Source: Allocoprobacillus sp002160865
GTDB lineage: Bacteria > Bacillota_I > Bacilli_A > Erysipelotrichales > Coprobacillaceae
Direction of reading: 5' to 3'
DNA length: 64,000 nt
Assembly: GCF_042850985.1 (NCBI RefSeq)
Contig: NZ_AP031415.1
Location: forward strand, 1,116,001-1,180,000
Position numbers and translations under genes: made by a program. The notes beneath the pieces were generated by a model. That model was not told the DNA's origin. It saw only the letters and a program-made list of their open reading frames with translations, and did not search any database. Positions 15,994-25,389 of this stretch are shown one piece after another. Positions within the stretch are counted from its first letter, which is position 1. Each line of letters opens with the position of its first letter.

Positions 15994-17190
15994 ATGACAA
16001 AAATTATGGCAGTCAATGCTGGAAGTTCATCTTTAAAATTTCAATTATTTGAAATGCCAGAAGAAACAGTCATTACTTCTGGAATTGTTGAAAGAATTGG
16101 AATGGATGATGGTATTTTTACAATAAAATATAATGGGGAAAAGAAAACAACAACATGCCCAATCCCTGATCATCAAGTTGCTGTGGAAATGTTGTTAGAA
16201 GCTTTGATTGATGAAGGTGTTGTCAAAGAATTAAAAGAAATTGATGCTGTTGGACATCGTATTGTTCATGGTGGAGAATATTTTAGTGATAGTGCTGTTG
16301 TTGATGAAGATGTTGTTGCAAAGGTTGAAGAACTTTGCGAATTGGCACCATTACATAATCCGGCTCATTTAATTGGTTATCGTGCTTTCAAAGCTGAATT
16401 ACCTGAAGTTCAACATGTCTTTACTTTTGATACAGCTTTCCATCAGACTTTAGATAAAGAACGTTATTTATATCCATTACCTTTAGAATATTATACAGAC
16501 TTAAAAGTCAGACGTTATGGTGCACATGGAACAAGTCATAAATATGTTTCAGAACAAGTGATGAATATGTTAGGGAATCCTAAAGATTCACGTATTATTG
16601 TTTGTCACTTAGGAAATGGAGCAAGTATTTCAGCAGTATTAAATGGAGAATGTATTGATACTTCAATGGGATTTACACCTCTTGCTGGTGTAATGATGGG
16701 AACACGTTGTGGAGATGTTGATCCATCTATTATGCCTTATTTATGTAAAAAATTAAATAAAACACCTGATGAAGTTTTGGAAATCTACAATAAAAAATCA
16801 GGAATGTTAGGTATTTCTGGTATTTCTTCAGATTCACGTGATATTGAAAATGCTTTGTTTAATGATGGTGATGATCGTGCCTTGTTGACAAGTTTATTAT
16901 ATGCACGTATTGTTTCTAAATACATTGGTGCTTATTATGCTGAATTAGGTGGTTGTGATGCGATTGCTTTTACAGCTGGTGTAGGAGAAAATGCTGCATA
17001 TTTAAGAAGATTAATTATTGATGATGTTTCAAAGGCATTTGGTGTTTTCCTTGATGAAAAACTGAATGCGATTAGAAGTGATGAAAACAGAGTCATTTCA
17101 CATCAGTTCTCACAGATTAAAGTTATGGTTATTCCAACAAACGAAGAAGTTATGATTGCTAGAGATACAGTGAGATTACTTGGGTTATAA
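15994..17190 (+). CDS. ackA: Acetate kinase
   Basis: A 398-residue ASKHA-fold kinase interconverting acetyl phosphate + ADP and acetate + ATP, the ATP-yielding step of mixed-acid or acetogenic fermentation. Signatures are IMAVNAGSSSLKFQLFE (N-terminal phosphate loop), GHRIVHGGEYF, FDTAFHQT, RRYGAHGTSHKYV and CHLGNGASI. The start at 15994 is chosen because AGGAGG lies 8-13 bases upstream; an in-frame ATG at 15967 has no SD. No phosphotransacetylase gene is adjacent. Confidence 0.96.
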   Translation: MTKIMAVNAGSSSLKFQLFEMPEETVITSGIVERIGMDDGIFTIKYNGEKKTTTCPIPDHQVAVEMLLEALIDEGVVKELKEIDAVGHRIVHGGEYFSDSAVVDEDVVAKVEELCELAPLHNPAHLIGYRAFKAELPEVQHVFTFDTAFHQTLDKERYLYPLPLEYYTDLKVRRYGAHGTSHKYVSEQVMNMLGNPKDSRIIVCHLGNGASISAVLNGECIDTSMGFTPLAGVMMGTRCGDVDPSIMPYLCKKLNKTPDEVLEIYNKKSGMLGISGISSDSRDIENALFNDGDDRALLTSLLYARIVSKYIGAYYAELGGCDAIAFTAGVGENAAYLRRLIIDDVSKAFGVFLDEKLNAIRSDENRVISHQFSQIKVMVIPTNEEVMIARDTVRLLGL

Positions 17191-17216
17191 GAGTTGAAAG
17201 AATTCAACTCTTTTTA
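17189..17216 (+). terminator. ackA terminator
   Basis: GAGTTGAA-AGAA-TTCAACTC hairpin followed by TTTTT. Confidence 0.85.
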
Positions 17217-17293
17217 TTGTCTAAAGAATATATTTTTTAAAAGTTCATATTTTTGTGATAATATGGTATTATGATAAACAAAGGTGATGAAAA

Positions 17294-18217
17294 ATGGATA
17301 AGATATTAAAAATAAGAAAAGAATTTGATCAGATTATTATATATAGACATGTTAATCCTGATTTAGATGCATTTGGTTCTCAATTTGGGATGTATTGGAC
17401 ATTAAAAGCTTTATATCCTCAAAAAAATATTGTTTTAGCAGGACAAATGGAAAGTGATTTATTAAAATATTATCCTTCATTTGAATGTGGTGAAGTTCAA
17501 AAAGGGTATACCTTAGGTATTGTTTTAGATACAGCCAATCGAGAACGTATAGATGGAGATATTACATGCTGTGATCAGATTTTAAAGATTGATCATCATA
17601 TTGTTGTTGATTCGTATGGTGATATTAATATTGAAGATGAAGCAGCTTCTTCATGCAGTGAGATTGTGACACTGTTATTTAAACAGGCAAAGGCACAGAT
17701 TCCATTAGAAGCAGCCAATGCTTTATATTTAGGTATTGTCGGTGACAGTAATCGCTTTTTGTATAGTTCTACTTCAAAGAAGACATTTGAGGCGGCATCC
17801 TATCTATTAGATATGGGTATTCATATTGAGGATTTGTATCAACGTTTATATATGCGTACACAAAAAGATTTAGAAATTATCAAGTTTATTTATAATCATT
17901 ATCAAGAAGATGGTGGAGTTGCGTGGTATTATTTAAGTGATGATGATTTACAGGCTTTGCAGATGACGAGAGAACAAGGATCATCTTATGTTAATACTTT
18001 AGCTAATTTTGAAGAATTTCAAGTATGGTTAGCAGTGACTCAAAATAAAAAAGAGAATAACTATCGTGTCAGTATGCGTAGTCGTCAAATACCTATTAAT
18101 GATATTGCAGCGTCGTTTCATGGTGGAGGACATGCTTATGCTTCTGGAGCGACATTGCAGTCTTTGGACGAATTGAATCAACTGATTGAAAAAATAAAGG
18201 AGGAAATCAATGGATAA
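17294..18217 (+). CDS. nrnA: DHH/DHHA1 phosphoesterase, NrnA-like oligoribonuclease / pAp phosphatase
   Basis: A 307-residue DHH-superfamily enzyme. Metal motifs: RHVNPDLDAFGSQ (motif I), VLDTANRERID (II), KIDHHIVVD (III, the DHH), then a C-terminal DHHA1 domain ending in FHGGGHAYASGA. NrnA proteins degrade nano-RNAs and 3'-phosphoadenosine 5'-phosphate; some relatives cleave c-di-AMP or pApA. It is the first gene of a three-gene run; the next ATG overlaps its end by 8 bases. Family firm; exact substrate inferred. Confidence 0.88.
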   Translation: MDKILKIRKEFDQIIIYRHVNPDLDAFGSQFGMYWTLKALYPQKNIVLAGQMESDLLKYYPSFECGEVQKGYTLGIVLDTANRERIDGDITCCDQILKIDHHIVVDSYGDINIEDEAASSCSEIVTLLFKQAKAQIPLEAANALYLGIVGDSNRFLYSSTSKKTFEAASYLLDMGIHIEDLYQRLYMRTQKDLEIIKFIYNHYQEDGGVAWYYLSDDDLQALQMTREQGSSYVNTLANFEEFQVWLAVTQNKKENNYRVSMRSRQIPINDIAASFHGGGHAYASGATLQSLDELNQLIEKIKEEING

Positions 18218-19865
18218 TTTATTTGAAAAATTTTTTACAAAAATGACGGAAAACAGACAACGTCAGTTTTTTCATCAATCGCATCCTCAAAAGGGTGGAA
18301 CGCTTAAGGCTTTGTTGATTGTAATGGTTGTCTTTTTGGTTGTGGAATATTTTGTTTTAATTCCAATCAATTTAAGATCACCAGATTTTATATTCTTTTT
18401 AAGTATTGAATTAGTTATATTTATAGCATTAAGATTTTTATTTCTGGCTTCATTTGATAAAGCCAATAAAATCATGAGTGCGATTGTGGCTTTGTTGCTT
18501 GTTTATGTTTTTGCTGGACAATTGATAAGTTCACCAGTCTTTTTTGCATCAAGTTATCAAAAACAGTTAAATGTTGATAAAAATGCTGATTTTTATAAAG
18601 ATAATCCAAAAGTAGATTTTCAGTCTATTCCTGTTGTTGATAAAGAAAGTGCTGAGCGTCTAGGAGATCGTAAGATGGGTGAAATTGTTGATTATGTTTC
18701 ACAGTTTGAAGTTGATAATGATTATGTACAAATCAATTATCAAGATAAACCTTTTAGAGTAACAACAATTTCTTATAGTGATTTGATTAAATGGTTTACA
18801 AATCATCGTGAAGGTCTTCCGGCTTATATTCGTGTTGATATGGTGACACAGGAAAGTGAAGTGGTGCGTTTAGAAGAAGGAATGAAATATTCTCATTCAG
18901 ATTTATTCTTTAGAAATATTGATCGTCATTTACGTATTCATTATCCAACAAAGATGTTTGAATCACCTTCTTTTGAAATTGATGATAATGGACATCCTTA
19001 TTGGGTTGCACCAACATATACTTATAAAATTGGATTGTTTGGTGGAAAAGATATTACCGGAGCTGTGCTGGTAGATGCTGTGAGTGGGGAATGTCAATAT
19101 TATGCTATTGAAGATGTGCCAACATGGATTGATCGTGTTTATCCTTCTGAATTATTGTTAGAACAGTTAAATAACTGGGGAAAATATACACATGGTTTCT
19201 TTAATACTATTTTTTCTCAAAAAGGGGTTTTAAAACCTACGGATGGATATAACTATATTGCTTTAAATGATGATGTTTATTTATATACAGGTTTAACATC
19301 TGTTTCTAATGATGCATCAAATGTTGGTTTTGCCTTAATTAATATGCGTACCAAAGAAGCCAAATATTATGCTATTAGTGGGGCTGAGGAATTTTCTGCT
19401 ATGTCTTCAGCTGAAGGAAAGGTGACAGATTTAAAATATACGGCAACATTCCCAATTTTGATTAATGCTGGGGGTGAACCGACTTACTTTATGTCTTTAA
19501 AAGATAGTGCTGGTCTTGTTAAAAAATATGCTTTCGTCAGTGTTGAAAATTATCAGATTGTTTCAGTAGGGGACAGTGTTGCTGAAGCTGAAAAGGCATA
19601 TTATGCCCTGCTAAAAGATAATGGAAAAACACAGGTTGATTATGATAACAGTGAATTGAGTTCAGTGATTACTGAGATTCATGAAGTGGTTGTCAATGGC
19701 AATTCACAGTATTATTTTCAATTAAAGGATTCTCAAAAAATCTTTATTGCACCTGTTTCTTTAAATGCCCAATTACCATTTTTAAAAGCTGGTGATACTG
19801 TGACGATTGAATATATTGATGATGAATCGACTTCACAGACTGTTTCTGCAATCACCGTGAAATAG
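18210..19865 (+). CDS. Unrecognised membrane-anchored protein, large C-terminal domain
   Basis: I cannot assign a family. 551 residues: a cytoplasmic N-terminus (about 30 residues, basic), three hydrophobic helices at roughly 33-52, 60-80 and 86-107, then about 440 residues with no further clear helix. These are rich in short beta-type stretches and aromatic residues (GHPYWVAPTYTYKIGLFGGKD, GYNYIALNDDVYLYTGLTS) and end in a small OB-like segment (LKAGDTVTIEYIDDES). The big domain is probably outside the cell. SD AAGGAGG is inside nrnA, overlapping by 8 bases, and the Sel1 gene starts 11 bases after it, so it belongs to one operon. No enzymatic motif seen. Confidence 0.75.
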   Translation: MDNLFEKFFTKMTENRQRQFFHQSHPQKGGTLKALLIVMVVFLVVEYFVLIPINLRSPDFIFFLSIELVIFIALRFLFLASFDKANKIMSAIVALLLVYVFAGQLISSPVFFASSYQKQLNVDKNADFYKDNPKVDFQSIPVVDKESAERLGDRKMGEIVDYVSQFEVDNDYVQINYQDKPFRVTTISYSDLIKWFTNHREGLPAYIRVDMVTQESEVVRLEEGMKYSHSDLFFRNIDRHLRIHYPTKMFESPSFEIDDNGHPYWVAPTYTYKIGLFGGKDITGAVLVDAVSGECQYYAIEDVPTWIDRVYPSELLLEQLNNWGKYTHGFFNTIFSQKGVLKPTDGYNYIALNDDVYLYTGLTSVSNDASNVGFALINMRTKEAKYYAISGAEEFSAMSSAEGKVTDLKYTATFPILINAGGEPTYFMSLKDSAGLVKKYAFVSVENYQIVSVGDSVAEAEKAYYALLKDNGKTQVDYDNSELSSVITEIHEVVVNGNSQYYFQLKDSQKIFIAPVSLNAQLPFLKAGDTVTIEYIDDESTSQTVSAITVK

Positions 19866-19876
19866 GAGGGGAGATT

Positions 19877-22800
19877 ATGGAGGAAACATGGGAACGTTTG
19901 AAATTATATGAACCTCTTTTTGGTAAGTGGAAAGTTGATTTTGTAGCGATATCTTATGAGGATATGGCGTGGGTTTATTTAAAAGATGATTATGGTCAAG
20001 ATGCTTTGATGAAAGTCAAAACTGTGTTTTGTTCGGAAGAAGAAGTTGAAAATGCTGTCTATGATTTAATGAATTTATATGATATTTCTCATTTTCCTGA
20101 TTTGAGTCATTCTCCTTATTTACAGGAAGAACATTATTATATTGAAGATCATCAACAAGTCATAGGGGTAGATGTCTGTTTATTATCTGCATATCCTTTA
20201 GAAGAAGAAAATGAACAGTTGTTATCTGATGATGAATTATGTCGATTAGGATTGCAATATATGAATGGACAGGACAAAGTACAGGATGAATATCGTGCTT
20301 ATCATCTGTTTGAAAAAGCAGCTTATCATTTTCATGCAAAAGCGATTTGTTCATTAGGTTATATGAATGAGATTGGTTTAGGAACACAAAAAAATCCACA
20401 ACAGGCTCTTGTTTATTATAAACAGGCGGCAGATTTAGGAGATAGTTTATCAGCCTGTAACTATGCTTATTGTTGTCTGGAAGGAATTGGCTGTCAAGTT
20501 GATTTACAACAAGCATTTGAATATTTTGAAAAATCTGCACAAGATCAGTTTCCTCGTGCTTTATATTATTTAGGAGAATGTTATTGTTTTGGATATGGAA
20601 CATTAAAAGATGAAGTCAAAGCCATGACATATTATAAACAGGCAGCGGATTTAGGTTATACACAAGCTAAATATGCGATTGGTTATTGTTATGAGTGTGG
20701 ACTAGGCGTATCTCAAGATTTAACAAAAGCGGCTTCATGGTATTTAGATTGCGCCAAAGATGGATTGCCAGTTGCTCAACTTCAAATGGGTTATCTGTAT
20801 GAAGTGGGGGAAGGTGTTGAACAGGATAGTGAACAGGCTGTTTACTGGTATCAACAGGCATCTAATCAAAATTATGCACCTGCTCACTGTTATTTGGGAT
20901 ATTGTTATGAAATGGGAATAGGTGTTCCTGTTGATCTTACTCGTGCCAAAGAACTCTATTTACAAAGTGCGAATATGGGTTATCCAAGAGCCATGATGGC
21001 TTATGGTCATATGATTGAACAAGAACAGCCACAGTTGTCAATGGATTATTTAAAACGTAGTGCTGATTTAGGATATGTTTATGCAATAAATAAATATGCC
21101 TACTATCTGGAAAATGGCATCTATGTTGATAAAGATGAAAAATTGGCTTTTGACTATGTCCAAAAAGGTGCATCTTTACATGATGCCCAATCACTATGTA
21201 CACTAGGATATTACTATGAAATGGGTATTGGGGTAGATAAAAATGAAAAACAAGCCTTTGCTTATTATGAACAGGCTGCCAAGGCGGGTAGTCTACGAGG
21301 AATGACAAACTTAGGTTATTGTTTTGAAGCAGGAATTGGTACAGAACAGAATGCCTCAAAAGCTGTTGAGATTTATCAAGAAGCAGCTAAACAAGATTAT
21401 GATGTGGCACTATGTAATCTTGGTTACTGCTATGAAATGGGTATTGGTGTAGAAAAGAATTTTGAAAAATCACGTGATTATTATCTACAGGCATCCAATC
21501 AAGGCAACTTAAGAGCTATGTGTAATCTGGCTTATTTATATGAACAGGGAATCAATGGTAAAGCCGATTACCAAGAAGCTGTCAAATGGTATGAAAAAGC
21601 AGCTTCCTATGAATATCCACGTGCTCTTTGCTGTCTGGGTTATATTTATGAAGAAGGACTTTTAGATGGACAGGTTGATTTGAAAAAAGCTTTTGATTAT
21701 TATCAACAGGCCGCTTTGCTTCATGATGGAGCTGCCTTGTGTAATTTAGGCTATTATTATGAAACAGGAATGGGCTGTCAAAAAGATTTAACAAAAGCTA
21801 TAGAATGTTATCGTCAATCTAGTGAATATGGCAATTTACGTGGATTAACAAATCTTGGGTGTTGTTATGAAATGGGAATTGGTGTAGATATTGATTTGAA
21901 GAAAGCTGTAGAGTGTTATCAAAAAGGTGCTGATGCTGGTTTTGATGTGGCGTTATGGCGACTAGGATACTGTTATGAAGATGGAATCTATGTTGAACAG
22001 GATTATCAACAGGCATTGCACTATTATGAACTGGCAGCCAAGCAGGGGAATGTCAGAGCTTTGTGTTCACTTGGATTAATGTATGAAGATGGACGTGGTG
22101 TTCCTGTTGATTTTACAAAGGCTGTAGATTATTATCAACAGGGAGCTAATCAAAATGATGATGTCTGTCAATGTAATTTGGCTTTCTGCTATGCTAATGG
22201 TATCGGAGTGGTACAGGATTACACACAGGCTAAGTATTATTATGAACTGTCTGCACAAAAGAACTATCCAAGAGCTTTATCTCAGCTAGGTATTCTTTAT
22301 GAAGAAGGACTGGGTTGTTCAAAAGATGAAACAAAAGCTTTTCATTTGTATCAGGAAGCTGCTAAACAGAAATATGGACCAGCTCTTTGCAATGTGGCTT
22401 ATTGTTATGAATATGGTGTAGGGACAAAAGCAGATATTCAAAAGGCACTGGAATACTATTTAATGGCTGCTCATGAAAATTGGGGACGTGGAATGTATCA
22501 TGTCGGACGCTTTTATGAAGACGGATTAGCTGTCAGTCAAGACTTACAACAGGCTTTGCATTATTATGAACTTGCTGGTCAAAATGGTATAGCTGATGGT
22601 TATATCGAAATCGGAAGAATGTATGAAGATGGACTTTTGAAGCAATCTTATGCACAGGCACTGATGTATTATCAAAAAGCATTAGATATGGATTCTCCTC
22701 GTGCCAGTTACTTTTTAGGAAATATGTATAAAGCTGGAAAAGGTGTTGAACAGGATTTTCAAAAAGCCATTGCCTTTTTTAAACAGGGTGCCAATAGAAA

Positions 22801-23200
22801 TCATCCTTCATCACTTTATAATCTGGCTGTATTATATGATTTTGAAGCAGGAGAGAAATGGCAGGATAAAGACAAGGCGATTCTTTATTATCAAAAAGCA
22901 GTTGATCAAGGACATCCCGGGGCGATGAATAATTTAGGTGTCTGTTACAAAGAAGGAGATGGGGTCGCTGTTGATCTTGAAAAGTCTTTTGAACTATTTT
23001 TAGAGGCTGCCAAGTTAGATAATGAAAATGCTTATTTGAATCTGGCAAGAGCTTATACTTATGGTCAGGGGACAAAGGTGTCTATAAAAGATGCCAAATA
23101 CTGGTGCCAAAAGGCATTGGATGCTCAGGTTGATGGAGCCAAAGAATTAATGAAAGTGATTAAAAGAAAATCTTTTGTTCATCCTTTTAAGAACTCATAA
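19877..23200 (+). CDS. Giant Sel1-like repeat protein (about 27 repeats)
   Basis: A 1107-residue cytoplasmic protein without signal peptide or membrane helix. Residues 1-110 are a unique acidic domain. From about 112 to 1085 I count 27 tandem Sel1-like units of about 36 residues, each with the pattern A-x2-LGY-C-YE-x-GIGV-x-D-x2-KA-x2-YY-x2-AA. Such alpha-alpha solenoids act as protein-binding scaffolds. A short basic tail (KVIKRKSFVHPFKNS) closes it. Length far exceeds typical bacterial Sel1 proteins (200-400 residues). It follows nrnA and the unknown membrane protein in one operon; partner unknown. Confidence 0.92.
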   Translation: MEETWERLKLYEPLFGKWKVDFVAISYEDMAWVYLKDDYGQDALMKVKTVFCSEEEVENAVYDLMNLYDISHFPDLSHSPYLQEEHYYIEDHQQVIGVDVCLLSAYPLEEENEQLLSDDELCRLGLQYMNGQDKVQDEYRAYHLFEKAAYHFHAKAICSLGYMNEIGLGTQKNPQQALVYYKQAADLGDSLSACNYAYCCLEGIGCQVDLQQAFEYFEKSAQDQFPRALYYLGECYCFGYGTLKDEVKAMTYYKQAADLGYTQAKYAIGYCYECGLGVSQDLTKAASWYLDCAKDGLPVAQLQMGYLYEVGEGVEQDSEQAVYWYQQASNQNYAPAHCYLGYCYEMGIGVPVDLTRAKELYLQSANMGYPRAMMAYGHMIEQEQPQLSMDYLKRSADLGYVYAINKYAYYLENGIYVDKDEKLAFDYVQKGASLHDAQSLCTLGYYYEMGIGVDKNEKQAFAYYEQAAKAGSLRGMTNLGYCFEAGIGTEQNASKAVEIYQEAAKQDYDVALCNLGYCYEMGIGVEKNFEKSRDYYLQASNQGNLRAMCNLAYLYEQGINGKADYQEAVKWYEKAASYEYPRALCCLGYIYEEGLLDGQVDLKKAFDYYQQAALLHDGAALCNLGYYYETGMGCQKDLTKAIECYRQSSEYGNLRGLTNLGCCYEMGIGVDIDLKKAVECYQKGADAGFDVALWRLGYCYEDGIYVEQDYQQALHYYELAAKQGNVRALCSLGLMYEDGRGVPVDFTKAVDYYQQGANQNDDVCQCNLAFCYANGIGVVQDYTQAKYYYELSAQKNYPRALSQLGILYEEGLGCSKDETKAFHLYQEAAKQKYGPALCNVAYCYEYGVGTKADIQKALEYYLMAAHENWGRGMYHVGRFYEDGLAVSQDLQQALHYYELAGQNGIADGYIEIGRMYEDGLLKQSYAQALMYYQKALDMDSPRASYFLGNMYKAGKGVEQDFQKAIAFFKQGANRNHPSSLYNLAVLYDFEAGEKWQDKDKAILYYQKAVDQGHPGAMNNLGVCYKEGDGVAVDLEKSFELFLEAAKLDNENAYLNLARAYTYGQGTKVSIKDAKYWCQKALDAQVDGAKELMKVIKRKSFVHPFKNS
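20210..23130 (+). repeat. Tandem Sel1-coding repeats, about 108 bp each
   Basis: The protein repeats are also visible at DNA level: near-identical copies of TATGAAATGGGWATTGG occur near 20908, 21216, 21432 and 21870. They offer substrates for slippage or recombination that would change repeat number. Confidence 0.7.
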
Positions 23201-23230
23201 AACAACACATTGGGTGTTGTTTTATTTTTG
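23199..23230 (+). terminator. Terminator after the Sel1 gene
   Basis: AAAACAACAC ... GTGTTGTTTT hairpin followed by ATTTTT. Confidence 0.85.
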
Positions 23231-23232
23231 CA

Positions 23233-23288
23233 AATTCCTATATTCATCAACAATAAATATAGGAATTCCATGATAATTATGATATAAT
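23233..23288 (+). promoter_or_regulatory. Two-component operon promoter with 12-bp perfect inverted repeat
   Basis: AATTCCTATATT (23233-23244), 11-base gap, AATATAGGAATT (23256-23267), followed 15 bases later by TATAAT (23283-23288). No good -35 exists: the expected position falls in the right arm. A regulator binding the repeat is therefore likely to decide expression. There is no U-tract, so it is not a terminator. Which protein binds is unknown; autoregulation by the response regulator is one option. Confidence 0.65.
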
Positions 23289-23315
23289 AACAAAATGAAT
23301 TGAGGTGGAAAGATT

Positions 23316-23990
23316 ATGAAATCAAAGATTTTAATTGTGGATGATGAGGAACATATTAGAGAGTTAATACGTTTTTATTTAGATAAAGAAGGATTTTCTG
23401 TTGTACAGGCAGCAAGTGGTCAAGAAGCATTGCAACTTTTAGAAAATGAATATATTGATTTGGCGATTGTTGATATTATGATGCCTGTGATGGATGGTTT
23501 TCAACTTGTTGAAGAAATGAAAGAAATGAAAGATATCCCTGTTATCATGTTAACAGCAAAATCACAGTCTGCTGATAAATTAAGAGGTTTTTCATTAGGA
23601 ATTGATGATTATGTCACAAAGCCTTTTGATCCAGATGAATTATTGGCAAGAGTCAAAACAATCTTAAAAAGATATAGTATCAATAGTCAAAATATTGTGA
23701 CTTTACATGATGTTGTTTTTGATGGTGATAAATATGAAATCCGTTATCATGATCAGACAATCCATTTACCATTAAAACAATTTGAATTGGCATTTGAACT
23801 GGCGAAAAATCCTAATCAGATTTTTACCCGAGAACAGCTTATTGAAAAAATATGGGGAATGGATTATGATGGGTTTGATCGTACAGTAGATGTTCATATT
23901 AAACGTATTCGTGAAAATCTGGGACATTTACCGGGTTTTAAAGTCGTAACAGTGAGAGGACTGGGGTATAAGATTGAGGTTGAACCATGA
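23316..23990 (+). CDS. OmpR/PhoB-family response regulator
   Basis: A 224-residue protein. Receiver domain 1-120: acidic pair VDDEEH, phospho-acceptor D53 (AIVDIMMPVMDG), Thr in MLTAKS, and Lys in TKPFDP. Winged-helix effector domain 128-222: FDRTVDVHIKRIRENLG and VRGLGYKIE are classic for the OmpR group. It overlaps the sensor kinase gene by 4 bases (ATGA). It probably binds the promoter region upstream of itself. The regulon and stimulus are not evident. It occupies the place upstream of smc where Bacillus has rnc. Confidence 0.95.
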   Translation: MKSKILIVDDEEHIRELIRFYLDKEGFSVVQAASGQEALQLLENEYIDLAIVDIMMPVMDGFQLVEEMKEMKDIPVIMLTAKSQSADKLRGFSLGIDDYVTKPFDPDELLARVKTILKRYSINSQNIVTLHDVVFDGDKYEIRYHDQTIHLPLKQFELAFELAKNPNQIFTREQLIEKIWGMDYDGFDRTVDVHIKRIRENLGHLPGFKVVTVRGLGYKIEVEP

Positions 23991-25375
23991 AATCCATTTA
24001 TGGAAAATTGATTATTGGTTTTTTAGTCAGTATTTTATTTAGTTTTTCGATTGCTGGATATTTTTCATTACGTAAAAATGCGAATGAATTAGGATTGTTG
24101 GCTGTTGAAGAATTGCAAAATTCTACCGAATTAATAGAAGACTTTATGAATCTGATTGATTCAGATGATTTAGATAAAATCTTACAGGGGTATGCAGCCA
24201 CTTCAGAAGTGAGTTTTTATATTGAATCCAATCAACAAAAATATATTTATGGAAACATGAAGGAACAGCATTTATCATTAAAGGATGTTGAGTTTTTAAA
24301 AGAAAATATTGGTCAAAGCATTGTTTTAAAAGATTCTTCTATTCGTATATTTGCAAAATCTATTCGTGTGAAGAATCAAGATTATATTGTTTATGTCCAA
24401 AAAGATATGAGTAAAAGAGAAATGATTTTTCTTGATTCTGCTTTGATTGCTGTATTTTGTATGTTGATTGCTGGAAGTATTACTTTTTTAGTGATTGCTG
24501 ATATTATTGTCAAACCTATTTCTCGTTTAACAAAGGCTACCAATGAGTTATCTAAGGGGAATTATCGCGTGCGTGTCAATTATACAGGAAAAGATGAAAT
24601 TGCTCGTTTAAATCGCAGTTTCAATCAAATGGCACAACAATTGGCTAAACAGGATGAAACACGTCAGCAATTTATTTCAGATGTTTCTCATGAATTTCAG
24701 ACACCTCTTACAGCCATTCAAGGTTTTGCAACAATTTTAAAGAATGAACAGTTAAGTGATGAACAACGACAAAAATATGCTGATATTATCTTGTTTCATA
24801 GTAAACGTTTATCGACTTTATCTAAGAATATGTTACAGCTGACTTTATTAGAAGGTGAAGATGTGAAACTGGAAACAAGTGAATTTTCTTTGATTGAACA
24901 GTTAAATCGTGTGATTGAAACACAGGATAATTTTGCATTGAGTAAGAATATTGAAATTGAATTTGAAGTACCTAAAAATGATATCCGTATTGTTGGAGAT
25001 GAATCACGTCTGGAACAGGTGTGGATTAATTTAATTAATAATGCGATTAAGTATACACAGGATGATGGTGTGGTTATGATTCATGTGAAAAAAACATCTA
25101 AAGAAGTAGAAGTGGCGATTGAAGATACGGGTGTAGGAATGAGTAAAGAAGCGATTTCACATATTTTTGAACGTTTTTATCGTCAAGATAAATCAAGAAG
25201 TGTAGAAGGAAATGGTTTGGGTTTATCAATTGTCAAAAGGATTGTTGATTTGCATCATGGACGTATTGATGTTGTTTCCCGAGAAGAAGGGGGCAGTCGT
25301 TTTACAGTTTATTTACCACAAAATAAAACATTTCATATTAGTGATAAGTTGATAAAAAAGGAAAATCATTCTTAG
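23987..25375 (+). CDS. Membrane sensor histidine kinase
   Basis: A 462-residue partner of the preceding regulator. TM1 at residues 7-27, an extracytoplasmic sensor loop of about 120 residues, TM2 about 152-174, then HAMP (KPISRLTKATNELSKGNYRV). The dimerisation/phosphoacceptor box is SDVSHEFQTPL with H235. The ATP-binding domain has N box NLINNAIKYT, G1 DTGVGM, F box and G2 GNGLGLSIV. Note Gln instead of the usual Leu/Arg in HEFQTPL, a common variant. The signal is unknown; the sensor loop has no recognised fold. Confidence 0.95.
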   Translation: MKSIYGKLIIGFLVSILFSFSIAGYFSLRKNANELGLLAVEELQNSTELIEDFMNLIDSDDLDKILQGYAATSEVSFYIESNQQKYIYGNMKEQHLSLKDVEFLKENIGQSIVLKDSSIRIFAKSIRVKNQDYIVYVQKDMSKREMIFLDSALIAVFCMLIAGSITFLVIADIIVKPISRLTKATNELSKGNYRVRVNYTGKDEIARLNRSFNQMAQQLAKQDETRQQFISDVSHEFQTPLTAIQGFATILKNEQLSDEQRQKYADIILFHSKRLSTLSKNMLQLTLLEGEDVKLETSEFSLIEQLNRVIETQDNFALSKNIEIEFEVPKNDIRIVGDESRLEQVWINLINNAIKYTQDDGVVMIHVKKTSKEVEVAIEDTGVGMSKEAISHIFERFYRQDKSRSVEGNGLGLSIVKRIVDLHHGRIDVVSREEGGSRFTVYLPQNKTFHISDKLIKKENHS

Positions 25376-25389
25376 AAAGGAATTGATCT

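Noticed and set aside
20160..23075. Several long antisense open frames inside the Sel1 gene (up to 147 codons).
   Set aside because: They are mirror images of the repeat codons (His/Leu/Asn-rich), have no SD and no family resemblance.
20210..23130. Regular 108-bp periodicity that could suggest a CRISPR-like or minisatellite array.
   Set aside because: The period is a multiple of three, the frame is open throughout and the unit encodes the Sel1 helix pair.
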